In this document: positions 47,266 through 59,800 of the stretch, piece after piece
Layout: the number at the start of each line of letters is the position of its first letter
Numbering within the stretch: position 1 is the first letter of the stretch
NCBI RefSeq assembly: GCF_901709675.1
Contig: NC_051099.1
Coordinates: forward strand, 2,356,001-2,420,000
From: Syngnathus acus
Taxonomy: Eukaryota; Chordata; Actinopteri; Syngnathiformes; Syngnathidae
Reading direction: 5' to 3'
Length of the DNA stretch: 64,000 bases
Notes under the pieces: generated by a model
Database searches by the model: none
What the model was told of the DNA's origin: nothing
What the model saw: the letters and a program-made list of their open reading frames with translations, nothing else
Program-made: the position numbers and the translations under genes

Positions 47266-48745
47266 GGCGCCATCTTGTGTTCAAATGTAACGGCGTCAGT
47301 ATGGTGCAGAGCTGACTTTTTAGCCACATTTCCGCCAGCTGCAGTGTTTTTAATCGGCATTACGATATGTATTTCTAGTTCTTGGTTTCTGGCACGCGGT
47401 GCATAGTGATAATTTGTCATTATTGTCCTTAATTTTGTGGTCGTAAAACAAACAATTTCCCGGAAGTAGAAACCCTACCACAGGTGCGTCCCATCAACGG
47501 AGCCTGCGGGTGAACGAGCATGAGGGAGCCTTTGCAAATAATTGATGCAAACATCGATAAAAACATCCAAATTTGAACCGGTAAAGCACTAAAAAACCTG
47601 GACTTGTCTGTGCAATTAAAAACTGAAGTTAAATCCTAAGAAAACAATGTCGCTAGGTTCAATTCAGTGGTTCGAATGTGACGGCTGTGTGGCCCCAAGT
47701 AAAAAAACAAACAAATGAAGCAAAAAAGAAAAGCAGTAACAAGGTCATTTGAACATATCCTACACGCCGCAAAGTTCTGGTGAGTCTTTTTTCTTGTCTT
47801 TTTATCGTTTTGATGTAAAATAAAATATTAATTTATTAATACATGCAGTTGCGACACAAAACTTAACTTGAAGGTCGCGTTTAAAAGCTAGCTGACTTCA
47901 AGGGAATTTGCTACGAAAACAGTACGAATTTAAAATATCCGACGTTTTAAAGACTTAAATGGGAGGAAAAATAACATTTGCACATTTTCTTTTGTGACAA
48001 TTAAGGTCTCAGTTTGCATATTTTACATATCGATATTTTCTATCTATGAATGTAACATTTTCTCTATTTGACCTCGACAGTGTGGAGGAAAGAAGGTGCT
48101 AAAAGCTCTTCCGACGTCATCGTTCCTTCTCCTCAAAGTTGAGGCTTAAGGCTGACTGACACCAGTCGAAACCACGCTGGCTTCAAGGACGCGTGGGTTT
48201 CAGGTAAGCACTGCTGTAGAATTATTTTGTTTTTTTGAATTTGCCCTTTCCTGTTTTTTCTTTTTTTTAATGGGCATCATGAGATTTTTCCAAGTCTCAC
48301 ACCATGTATTACTTATTGCTCCTGCTGTCAGTTTCTTTTGCTATGAAACAATGCATTGCGCAGTTTACTCATGTAGTTCCCTCCGTGACCACCAGGGAGC
48401 AGTGCTGCCATTCACATTGGCTACAAAGGTCTTTTTTGGACCTGTTCCTTTTGACATAATGGGCTTGGCTGAAATGCGTATTACTGGCATGATGAAAAGA
48501 CAAACACATTTCAGAACTCCCCCTGACATTCTGGAAGGACCTCGTAGAACCTTGATAAATCACACTAAGTTGCTATATTTGAGAATATTATCGTTTGTGT
48601 CTATGTAAAAAAGAAGTTAACTGATCATATTAAAACCGTCTCAAGTAACGTCCAACATCTAAAGATGTCTCAATGCTGTTATACTACATCACTTCAACAT
48701 ACAATTACTACTTTCTTATTAGTCTTTGGTGTCATCTTGTGGTGC
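47266..48745. promoter_or_regulatory. Cluster of CTCF-like motifs at rapgef6 3' boundary
   Basis: GGCGCCATCTTGTGTTC (47266-47282, reverse-type), CCACCAGGGAGCAG (48389-48402, forward-type) and GTCATCTTGTGGTGC (48731-48745, reverse-type) resemble the CTCF core with one to three mismatches. They lie around the orphan promoter. Motif resemblance only. Confidence 0.25.
47460..48203 (+). promoter_or_regulatory. Candidate promoter and two noncoding exons of an unidentified plus-strand transcript
   Basis: CCGGAAGT (ETS/GABP type) at 47460-47467 lies 350 bp after the rapgef6 poly(A) signal. Downstream, a segment ending CAAAGTTCTG at 47779 meets a donor gtgagt. 300 bp later tatttgacctcgacag/TGTGGAGG opens a 123-bp segment (48081-48203) ending TTTCAG/gtaagc. 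All three frames of the second exon contain stops, so it would be 5' UTR or lncRNA. Short ATG frames occur in the first exon (47520, 47648). No coding exon that could follow is found up to 63.6 kb. By human synteny the next gene after RAPGEF6 is CDC42SE2, but its coding sequence was not found here. Confidence 0.4.
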
Positions 48746-51700
48746 AATTTACAGTTTGTTTGGTATCAGGAGATGTGCTTTTCTAGAAGTGAAGAGACTA
48801 ACTATTAAAATCAGTGTGTGTGTTCACACTTAGTTATGCGGCAGCAGAGTGTCGAGGCTCTATGCAGCCTCCCCTCCATTTTCTTCCCTCTATATTCAAA
48901 CCACATACATTCACATGTCACACAAAAGGCGTTTCAACAGGTTTGCGTGGGCGCCTTTGAGTGTTTGAGGCTGGCGGCGTCGATAGCGAGGTGTGACCTC
49001 GGCGAACCTGAAATGCAGCTGAAATGATTTTATGCTTGACAAATATCAACAGATTGATTTGTCTCTTCGCTTAAATTGGGATTTGTTCAGATAAATATGC
49101 GCTTCTACTTTTCTGATTGCGGGATGATGAGGTCATTATAACCTGCCTTCTTGTTTGACCTTGGTTGAATATTTTTATTTTTGGTCGATGAAGCCGTAGA
49201 CAAGTGCCACACCAGTAACTTTGAGTTGTAACTTTGCAAATGAGAGCCGACGACAGCAATCCTGTCAGCGTTTTCAAAGCTGTATGTGGAGTCGGCTTAT
49301 CAAATGTCAGTTTTCCCGCATCTCACCGGCCTGTTGGTCCCGAAGGATCCTGGGTAATCTAGCGGCTAATGAGCACTCTGCCCATGTCGCAGAGGACTTC
49401 TGCTATCTTGGAAACGCAAAACACACTTATTAACATAATTTGAGTCGCCAAATAGTTGCTCTGTCTTGCACCTGCTGCGGCGTTTTTACGGGCCGGCAAG
49501 CAGACAAAGATCCACCTAAGCAAGCACTAGCCCCCCCCTCCCTCGTGGGATGATGACTCCGTGCGCCAGCCCGCTGACTTTTCATTTTAATGGCCCGACT
49601 GGTTATTTGAAAGCAGCACCTGTTCTAATTGCATGACTTGCAATAACAAAGATGTCGCCATATAAATGGACGCCAAAGCAAATGTTAGTGTCGGCCTGTG
49701 ACTTCTTCATCGTTGGTTTAACTGCTTCGTGCTCAGGGTTTGTGTTCTCACAAATATCACAGAATTTAACGGCAAATTAAGAGAGGTCAGACAAAGGATG
49801 TTTTTTGGGTTTTTTTATAATCCGCGCACACACTTTCCTCGTGTGTTTACGGCCGCAAGATCGCAAGTGACATTTCCAAGCAATCAATCGCTCGTTATTG
49901 TGAGTGACATTTGCAATAAGTCCATAATTTAGAACGACTCTGAAAATGTAACCACGCCAACTGGCTATGTAACCGCTGATCCGGACCACAGAAATGGCTC
50001 CATGTGACCCGCTGACGACAGGCGAGGCGGCCACGTCTCCCTCCGAAAGCAAACCTTTCGAGATTGAGCTACGGCACAAATGCCGAAATGCTTGAGGGGC
50101 CGCGGTGGGGAAGAAAAAAAGAAATTAATCCATGACCTTGAGGTAGAAATGTCGGCCTGTGGCAAATTGCGCTAACCTGACAGTCTCGTTATAAATGAGC
50201 GGCGGAGTTACTTACCCACCCGTCCGTTATTGAGGGGAGGCCTTTATTAGAAAGCCTGATTGCATAGAAGCAGAGAGAGACTCTGTTCCCGTATCTGATC
50301 AGCGTTTCTACCTCAACCTCATTAAGCCACGGAGACGGTCGTTTGCATCGAGAAGCCATTTCTTAAATCTCTTTAGGTGCCTTGAAAATGTGAAGTCGCT
50401 TCCTTTTGTTCTAATTAAATGGAATGTATAGAATAGGTGGCAACCTTCCCCGAGGCCGCCCTGCCTTGCCCGGGTTCTCTTGCCCGTTGTTTCTGAGCTC
50501 TTAAACGGGCTTAAACGCTTTAAAAGCCTCGCTAGCTAGTCTTGGCGTGACTATTGTTTGACGTAAAGGCCAAAAATAGAGCAGCTTCCCCCAAAAACTA
50601 AGATCAACAGGATTAGGCCTGCCTATTGTGTGAGTCTTGGCATTTCTTTTCTTATTAATAAGCTGCTGCATTGTGACGCATGGCGGGGAAAAAAAATATC
50701 AATTTTCCTGACAAGTCAAATGATCGCGGATGCTGCCAGTCAGCCGTGTCGCGGATGCTGATGATTTATTGTGTTTTTGCGGAAGAGGATTGAAAGTCGG
50801 GTCAGTTTGGCCGTTAAAACAACATTTATCTAGCTGTCTTGCTGCCTGGCTATTTGTCTGGCTCCTTAGCTAGCTAGCTAGCCCTGTTTTTTTATTAGAT
50901 CAGGGGATGTTGCTCATCTTTATCAATTGTTGGCCTGTAAAGACTCTTTTTGTGATGGACTATAAATTATGCAAAGCATTTTTGATTTTTATTAAATCCA
51001 TTTCCAAACTCCATACAAAAGTCATACAGTTCTTTTGGCGATGGAGATGAAACAAAAGACAGACTTTATTTTTAATCTTGTTTTATTTATTTATTTTAAT
51101 CCCTGAATCGTCTCACGTTTATCACGAAATCAGTTCCAATTTCATGCATGGGAAACGGTCTTTCTTCTGTATCTTTGTCGCAACTATCTTTCCCGCCAGC
51201 ATCGGCAGCACAAAAGCAATACATTTCTGCACAGGCTGCTCCAATGTGATAAAAAACAAAAAAAAACTCAGTTTGCGTGCAAGATGTGACTTTTTGTTTC
51301 TTCTTCTCTTTTCGGCACATTATCTCGTGACGCTCTTCGATGCTCACTTTCTTACAATCTCCTTCCTATTTGTAGGGAAGCGCGAGGGAAGAATTAAACT
51401 AAACTGTCTAAAGGGCAAGAATCAGAACTGTCCAGTCAGGCCAAGACGATGGCGTCAAAAGTTAACATCATTTCCACTGCAAATACACTTCCTATCTTTT
51501 TATATTCTCACCGAAAATGTTCATCATCTGGTTTAGAACAACAACATAATGGCTGACTTAAGCGCAAAGCGGAGTGGAGCAAAACAGCACGTCGGCCGCT
51601 CAATATTAATAGAGATAATGGAAAGAAAGAAAAAGAAAAAAATAAATAAATATCCGGCATCAAAGCAAGAAGGCATTGTCCTCTTTAGCGCTCGGCGCCT

Positions 51701-54700
51701 CGCTCTAATGGCTTTTATTTGTCAGCCATGTTTCGCTTGGCGAGCCTCAAACATTGCTTGCCATTAAGTGCTTAACATTTCAAGCATGACTCAGCACATT
51801 TCGCCAACAACTTTTGGTGGACTAAGCGCAGTAGACATTTAGTGTGCTAATGACTCAAGGCCAAACAATCCAAACAGATGGCAGAGTATTGCCCAGACTT
51901 GCGCAAAGCTCTCATTGGCTGTCGTCCCATTTGATGACCACATGACTCGCGTCATGTCACTCCAATGACCTCACACCTTTGACCTCACTCAGGTTCTTTC
52001 AAAGTTCTTTTTCAGGTTGAAATTTTTTTTTCCCAACTTTATCCAAAAGCGCTAACTCCACACTAATGAAAGTCTCTTCTTATCTCCCCTTCATGAATTT
52101 TAATACAGACGCGCAGATTACATTTGTGTAGATACGGCGCGGCCTGGAGGAAGGGAGTGACGGTGGGGAGGTTACCGGCCCATATTCCCATTGCTAGTGT
52201 GTGGAGGAGCGCTTATTGTTTTCTATGAATACATCAGCGCGGCACCCAGCCGAGGATAAAGCCAAAAGAAAATGGTTGGCCTTGAGGAGCTAAGTGAAAA
52301 TGACATGCACTATCTCCAACATACATCTTGTTGCCTTTCGGGCCAAAGATAAATAGTTTGCTCACCTTGATAGCGGGATCAATTTGGGGTTTTTTCTTCT
52401 CTGCGTGCTCAAATATGAAATATGTGAATTATTCTCCAGCTGACCCGGCACCCTTTTTGTTTTGATGTGGGATGAAAAAGCAAATAAAATCGACAAATCT
52501 TACCAAAGTAGAAATCAATTTGCGCACAGGCGAACGGGAAAATAACACAAAATGGAAAGGTTAGATGTGAGCGTTTCTATAAAACTAAAAAACGAATCCA
52601 AAATTCTGTGGTAGATGGATAGTGATGATATGAAAAGTCTACACACCCTCGCCAGTATCAAACTTCTGCTTGCTTGGCCCTTTGCTAAAATTCCCCAAAG
52701 GATCACCTGCCCCCAATTTCCTCTTCATTTAGCGTTTGTGGCCACCGCTTCAGCTTGTCCTTGAGGATGTGTCGAAGCTGGCGCTGGCGTTGCGTATATT
52801 TGCCAAGCAACCAGCTCGGAGCGGGGGCATCCTTCCCGTACACACGCGTGTGCAAACACGCAGACACAAACACCTTCTGGCTCGCTCATCTGCGCCCAAA
52901 TAAATCCACTTTGGTGGGTGACTTTGTTTTGACTCCTTCAATTTTGCAATTATCACTGAAAAAAAGATATATACGGCCGCTCGTTGACCCCATCTCATGT
53001 TTTTGGATATTTCCAGCGTGATAGTTGCCATATGCCACCACGGAGGTGTGATGATGCCACGCCCGATAGATTACTTTCACCTCATCAGCCCGCGCTCTCT
53101 TGGCAGGCGCCAACGGGACTTGCTCTCGGCGGGTTTGCGCCGCCGCGCGTGTGTTGCTGGGGATCGGGCAAGCAAAGGACGCAGAGGTTGAGGTTGGCAG
53201 ATGTCAGAAAAGCAAAATGAAAGGCAGTAACATTAAAAGTCAATGCGGGAAATAGTTGTGGCCAAGGTTAGGACTGATTCCAGTTTCGAAACTCTCACAC
53301 TAAGTCAACTCAGAGTTCCGTAGTCAAAAAAAACAAAAGTGCTGAATTGCGCTGACCAAGTGTTGAGGACCTGAGTGGGAGCAGCAGTGTTCTTCCAAGG
53401 TCAGGGCCAGTGCAATTTGAACCTGTCACTCACAAGGCAGTTTTTTTTTTTTTTCGCTTTCACCTGAAATAATTTTTGAGGCAGCTTTCATAAGATAGTG
53501 TTCTTTCGTGTGCGTTTTCATTCACCTACACAATCTTGTGGCTAAATATTCAAACTCTCTAACCTAATCAACTCGTGATTCATTTTCTATGTAAAACTGA
53601 CTGAGGGTCACGTTGGACAAAGGACAAAATCACAGTCCGGCAGGCAAGTAGTTAGTTGGGTAGGCACTCTGAGATCATTCGTGGAATGATGTGACTCCTC
53701 GAAGGAAGCCTTGATGGCAATTACAGGCTCCTTCGGGACCGCGCTGAAAAAGTACCTGTACTCCCATCTCATCGCAAAATGGAGTCATGGCTAAGAGAGG
53801 ACCTGGAGATGATTTGAGCTCTCAAGCTGTTGCCATGATGGCCTTTTAATCGTTGCTAATAGCATCATGGCTAAGTTTTCACCGAACCCCCCCTCTTCTT
53901 TAATATCGCTTTCACTCGTCGCCCTTCACGTTTGCCCGCGCGCACTACTTTGATGGCATTCATGAAGTGGGGGGATTTTTTTCTTTTTTTTTCTTCCTCC
54001 CCTGCTTCCCCTTTTCCAAACAAACAAAACGCTGTACTCAGCGGCACCTCGCGGCGACGTATTAGCTGCTGAATTGACTATTCAGAGTGGGAGTAAATGA
54101 GATGACAGGTAAGCGGAACATTTGCAAGGACAAGCCTATTCACACGTGAGCTATATATTAAAAGTCAAGAAAAGAACCTTTTGTATGATCGTCTTTCTCC
54201 ACCACTGCTTCCCCCTTAGTGAAAGGCCTCCCGCTGGGGCTCCGTTGTGCCCCCCCCCACATCGCCGATCAGCATTGTGAGCGCTTCGCATACCTGCCGC
54301 TACCCCGCTGCGACGGCGTACGCGCGGCAAACTCCAGTAAGACGCTTTGTCGGGAACGCGGCGAGAGCGTTAAAGTCAAATATTTTTTTCGCTGAAGGAA
54401 GGCAATTTTCCAGGGATTGAGACCTCTACAAAGGCAGGTTCCAGCAAAATGGCGGCAAACCAGCTTCGATAACATCTCAACAAAGTGGATGTCCGCCGTA
54501 TGTCATTGCCGTTATGGATTATTCGGCTGCTTTTTTAAAACTGGTTGATAATAAATGGCCCAGCGCTCTCTAATAATCCCCAATAGGGCAGCGCAATTCC
54601 AAGCTAGCCGAGGTTATCTTTATTAATCGTCTCTCGGTGCCCGTTTTGCATATCCTTTAAGGAGCGTATTTGATATATGCTCGGAGAGCGTGACATCATC

Positions 54701-56770
54701 CTGAGCACTGTAGCGAGATATTAGAAATCCATACACTCCAAACATGATGTATGACTCCGCCGACACCAAATTGACTGCTTCGGTACGGCGATGACCGTAA
54801 AAAAGGGGCGGGGGCGACGGAATCAAGAATAATTTGCGCGTTCAGTACGGCGGAAAAGGTCAAAGCGCAAAGACAGCTTAAGAACGAGGTTCTTAGATTT
54901 GATAGGGAAGCATGGCGCCGGCGGGGGCTCGTAAGGGGGGGAGCTCAGGTGGCAGAAGCTTAACCCAGCCTGATTTTTTTCACCACTTGTCACAGCCTGG
55001 AGATGTTTCTTCACACGTGTCATCGGGTGGATTTAACGCAATTATCCAGAACAGCTGATGACTGCTCATCGTGGAAGTTTTTCGAGAACTTTGCCGATGT
55101 TGTGAGCAGCGAGGCCTTGGCCATGATATGAATCATTTGAAATATTCGGCTCAATTTGGCCTTGTCCTATGGAAGACAATATGAGCACTCATCTTGTCTC
55201 TTCCTAAGCAGGAATTAAAGTCACTCGTGGACAAAATAGTCCCCGGAGGTGTCGGAATAGTCTCTAAATTAGCGACAATGTCCGCGTAAGCCATAAAGCC
55301 AGACCATAACTTTTCCCATCATCCCAATCTGGCTTGATTCCCGTGGCTGCCATGCACATTAAAGTTGGCATTTGCTGCTGTTCAGTGGAGCAGACAGGTG
55401 ATGGGGTCAGCAGGAACGCTTCGCGGACTCCGGAACCAAACCACCAGCCCAGGCAAGCGGTGACAGCGCTGACAGCTAATTGAATGCGAATCAAAAGATA
55501 GACTGGCGACAAACGCTGCCAGGAAGCGTCTCGGTCTGGTCTGTTTTGTCACCGGCGTTGCGGAATGGAGGCGGCGTTTGCCGTCACGCTCGTCGACGGT
55601 GAGAAAACGACAAACGACGTGGCCGCGCTCGCTGTGACGGACATTGTCACCTTACTGTCGTAATCGTTTTAAAAGCGTGCTTGGATTTTTTTATTATTAG
55701 CCACCAGCTACTCAAAAAAAGGTTTCACAAAGCCATGCTGGAGAAGACACAGGAAATCTGTAATCGTTTGTAGCGGCCGTGACCTTCTATTTGTGTCTTT
55801 TAGGGATGACCACAGAATGCCAAAGCCAAAATCCCATCCAGTTGAAAAAGGATAGGTCGCGTCGGTAAACGCCGCAGCGACCGATCATGGCCTCCGAGTC
55901 ACCCTGGCTAATGTGGGACCGATCGATTCCTGATCAATACTAACGTGTCCCTAGCTCTGATGTTGTTAACAAGACTCATGATGGTGACTGGAAGACGGAT
56001 TGCACCAAAAAAAAACAAATAAAAAGCTCATGAAAATGTCCAAGCCAGTGGACTGGGCAGGACCTAATAAATTGTCCCGGTGAGGTTTCCATGGCGACCT
56101 TTCCGGATCAATGTCCGGAACGTTTTCGACTGTGCATTCAGAATTCTGCGGCGCAGCTTCCTCGGGGCAGTTTTAGGCTGCTGTGGGAGCTGTGTTGTTT
56201 TCTTTTTGTCGATGTCAGCATTTAATAGAGTTTGTGCAAAAGTCGCTTGGCCACACACACACACACGCACTCGCGCACACACTTGATCTTGATGGCAGTG
56301 CTATTTTTTCGGAGGGTGGAGCGGTGGGGCCTGTCAAAGTAATAATTTTCGACCTTGTCTGGCTCACCTTCTGATGAGACTGGATCTCAACTGCACCTGT
56401 AGGCTGACCTTAACGTTTGGTCTTCCCAGGCAAGAATTGGATGTATTTGTTTTCATCTCTCCCGGCAGCTCCGCTATGGTCGCAGCTTCAATTCCGAACC
56501 ATAATGTAAATACGACATGGCGCTGGGCGACAGAGAATCGATTAGTTGTAAAAACAATAGAAACGGGATTTTTGTTTCATTTTGAAAAATCAATCTGTCG
56601 TTGTTTTGTTTTCTTTCATGCAGCATAAGATATTTTACCGCTGTCCGGGGAAAAAAATGCTAACAGAAATGGAGCAAAAGGACCTCAGCTTGCTCAGAGG
56701 ATTCTAAATTTTTTTTTTTTGCTCGACAGGTACTGGTGAGCTGCCTACCAGCCAAAAAAACTGCCACCCT

Positions 56771-56808
56771 TTGAGGAGAAGCGCTTCAGATAATGGATGG
56801 ATGGAAGG
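56771..56808 (+). mobile_element. 3' tail fragment of the SINE-like repeat
   Basis: TTGAGGAGAAGCGCTTCAGA followed by TAATGGATGGATGGAAGG is the typical 3' end (GAGGATAAGCGG..., AAATGGATGGATGG) of the common teleost repeat whose head is at 21446. Only the tail is present. Confidence 0.55.
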
Positions 56809-59800
56809 TACGTTTGTCAGCTTCTTTTAAAAAAATAAATAAATAAATGCTAATAGCGTTTGCTATTGATTGCTATACACTGTCTTTTCGAGTACTGAAC
56901 TGAAATGTAAACATTGCGCAAGTATAGTTGTGACACCAAGCAAGTCATTCCCCAGAAACAATTGTGACTGAGGCCCAATTCTCTCAGCCTTGCCTTCTGT
57001 TTCGCCTTTTTAGCTGCTTCACACCTCTCTCGCCTCAAGGTCCCATTACCCATAATCCCTTTGTCCTCCCGTCACGCCTCCGGACCACCCACTCCGCTCC
57101 GTCGCACTGTCAACACGTCGCCCGCTCGATAATGACCGGTCGCCTACACGAGTGCTCTGCGTCATTTTCACTTTTTTTTCTCACCCCCGCTATCATCATA
57201 ATTTCTGTCTTATCTTGTTTAATTCGGGATGATGAAATACCACTTTTTTTTTTTTTTTTTAAACCAAAGCGTTATTAGATTGAGGCAAACAAGACGCTTC
57301 CAATTACACTTGACATTACCTGCCTGATGACCTCGTAAACGCCTCGCGCAGCCATAGCAGTTATTTTGAACTGGTTAGTGTTGAAAATTGGACTCAGTTT
57401 TGCAGCCAGACATTCAAAACAAACTCAACAATTTCCTATATAAGTGACTTAATGAAGAAAAAGTGGTGAGAGAAATGGAAATAGATGCTAATTAAAATGG
57501 AGGACGCTTGTCAAGTCAGCCATCTTGTGTCATATAGCATTACGGTTGTTTTGCTAGTAAAGGGCACGAATCCTTGGAAATTTGAATGAACTCGTGACTT
57601 ATAAAGCAACACGCATTGACGTGTTTTGGGGTCTCGGAGGAGAGATTTTTGGACAACAATGGCACTAATCGAAACACTACGTTTTCAGTGTTAGCACTCT
57701 TGTAGCGCTTGTGCGGGCATTGTTTTGCAGTTCTAACGAGTTGTGTCAAAACAAAACACGGGGTCGCTGGCGACAGGCTTGTGCTGATAAAGATGAGCAC
57801 TTTACACAATGTGCTGAGCAAGCGTGTGGCTGCAGCCTGCTGGGAGGAAAAAAAGGCTTTAAGTGCGCTGACCCTCCTCATATATCACCGAGCGTCCAGT
57901 GTCTTAAAAAAAGCAGAAGCGGGAGAAAGATGTATACGCCGGCCGGCTCTTTTGCTCTCTATAAGTCATTTTTGTTTTGGCCCAACAGGAATACAGGGAC
58001 GCTTCTTGTGTTGAGTCTTTGATGAAATCTCCTTATCTCTGCTATTGTATGTATTGCAATCCTCTGAATGTTGATTGACCAGCGGCTGCCATCTTGTCAC
58101 CGTCTGTGATATTGCCAACGGTCAATCCAATAAGCTTCATCTTCAGTATTCCTCTGACAGCCTGGATTAACTATATCGGAGTAAGCCGACGCTAAGACGC
58201 ATCAGAGTGTCAGAATAATGCCGTTCGGCAAAGGCCGCAAAGGTCAAGAGCAGGATAAATGTGGTCATTTTTGTGTCTGTGCGCCGCGTCCTTGCGTCAA
58301 CATTTGAAAAGCTGAGTTATTGTCCTTGCGTCACCTCTCTAATGAATCAAAAATGTTGACGTGTGCCAGACGGCGCTGTTAAGAATTCCTCTCATGGCTT
58401 TTTTTGTGATCAATTACTCATTTGAGATTGGGGTGGAGGGTGACTGTTTTAAACATGACGAACAGCAAGGGGCCACTATGAGGCAACGCCTTGTAACTCA
58501 GATAGAGCACCCCATGACTGGGTTCGGCGGGCATGGGGGAATTTTTCACGGGCGTTGACGATCCCAAGTTGAGACCAATACTTTGAGCTCTTGAAACCAG
58601 ATCCAGTCCAAGACTTTAAGATCACCTTCCGCAGTGCAATCATGCTCTTTGATTCTGTCTTTGAGCTTCCAATTTAATCACTTAGCATCCATTTGAGCTT
58701 TTTTAGATTGTCTACCTCCAGCTGAGACGCTCACCTCGAATCTTAGCAAGGCGAGGCAAGGGTGACAAAAAAAAAAGCAAAACAACTTAAAACGGGGTCT
58801 GCATCGCTGCGGGGGCGTGAGCAGAAGATTGGCCCGCCCGATACATCATAAAAGGCACAACACTGTTGACCCATTAAATAGCCTGTTATTAGCTTCTCGA
58901 GCCGCGCTCCACGGCAGGGGGTAGACAATCTGGTTTTGATCTATCAATTTGATCTATTGCGTCTGCGTTTCCAAAAACCGACCCGGGGTGAAATCAAAAC
59001 ATGACCCGAAACAGCAGTGGAGGCTCCATTTTGTGCTTTGGCAATATAAAGGAAAAATCAAAGCCATTTATTTATAAGGCCGCTATATATTGGCATTGGC
59101 TGAGTTTACATATTGGGGGGAAAAAAATAACAATATGACTCAATTCTTGAGTTCCAACTAAGTTGGAAAGAGTAGAGTCAAGGTGAAAAGATTCATGGTG
59201 TGTATCAGTTGAATGTAAAAAATGACTCGTGTTGTGCCAATCGGGAGCTAAACGCGCAGGAGATTGGCTCCGCTCCTGCTCGTGCGGCAGATTGGTTCTC
59301 GTTTTTATTGGCCTCCCCCAATCTCCCGTCGGATGTTGGCCGGAGCTCCCTGAAGAGCATCGAGTTGTCCCAAATGGAAAGCGATGACAGTCATCTCGCC
59401 GGAGAAATGGAGCGGCACGTGGAAGGAAAAGTGCGGAGAGCAAATTTTGAGAGATGAACGTGTCACCAGACGACGGGAGAAGAAGAATGAGTGCGCTCTT
59501 TGAAATGATGCGCGGCGGAAACATTTTGGGGGTTTAATTGCGACCGGCTTCAAGGGCCATTACAAGACGCTCGGCTGCACTCCCTTCGGAACTTTCACCT
59601 GAGAAGTTCTTTTGAGACCGAGTGAAGCTCGTGAAATTGAGACCAAAACATTGCGGGGTTAAATCACAAACATGAAGTCAAGACGAAGACTTTGAGTGAT
59701 GCAAGTCGATGAAGTTCATGCGTCTGTGGACCTTCCTGGTGTTTTCAAACGGGCCACCCCGCTGAACTAGAACCACCTGCTGCTCCAAACTTGTGGTTCC

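Noticed and set aside
48270-48608. 112-codon plus-strand open frame
   Set aside because: Begins after a poly-T run, has no recognised motif, and is not joined in frame to the candidate noncoding exons.
51078-51536. 152-codon plus-strand open frame in the gene desert
   Set aside because: Phe/Leu/Lys-rich translation of AT-rich DNA, no Kozak support, no domain.
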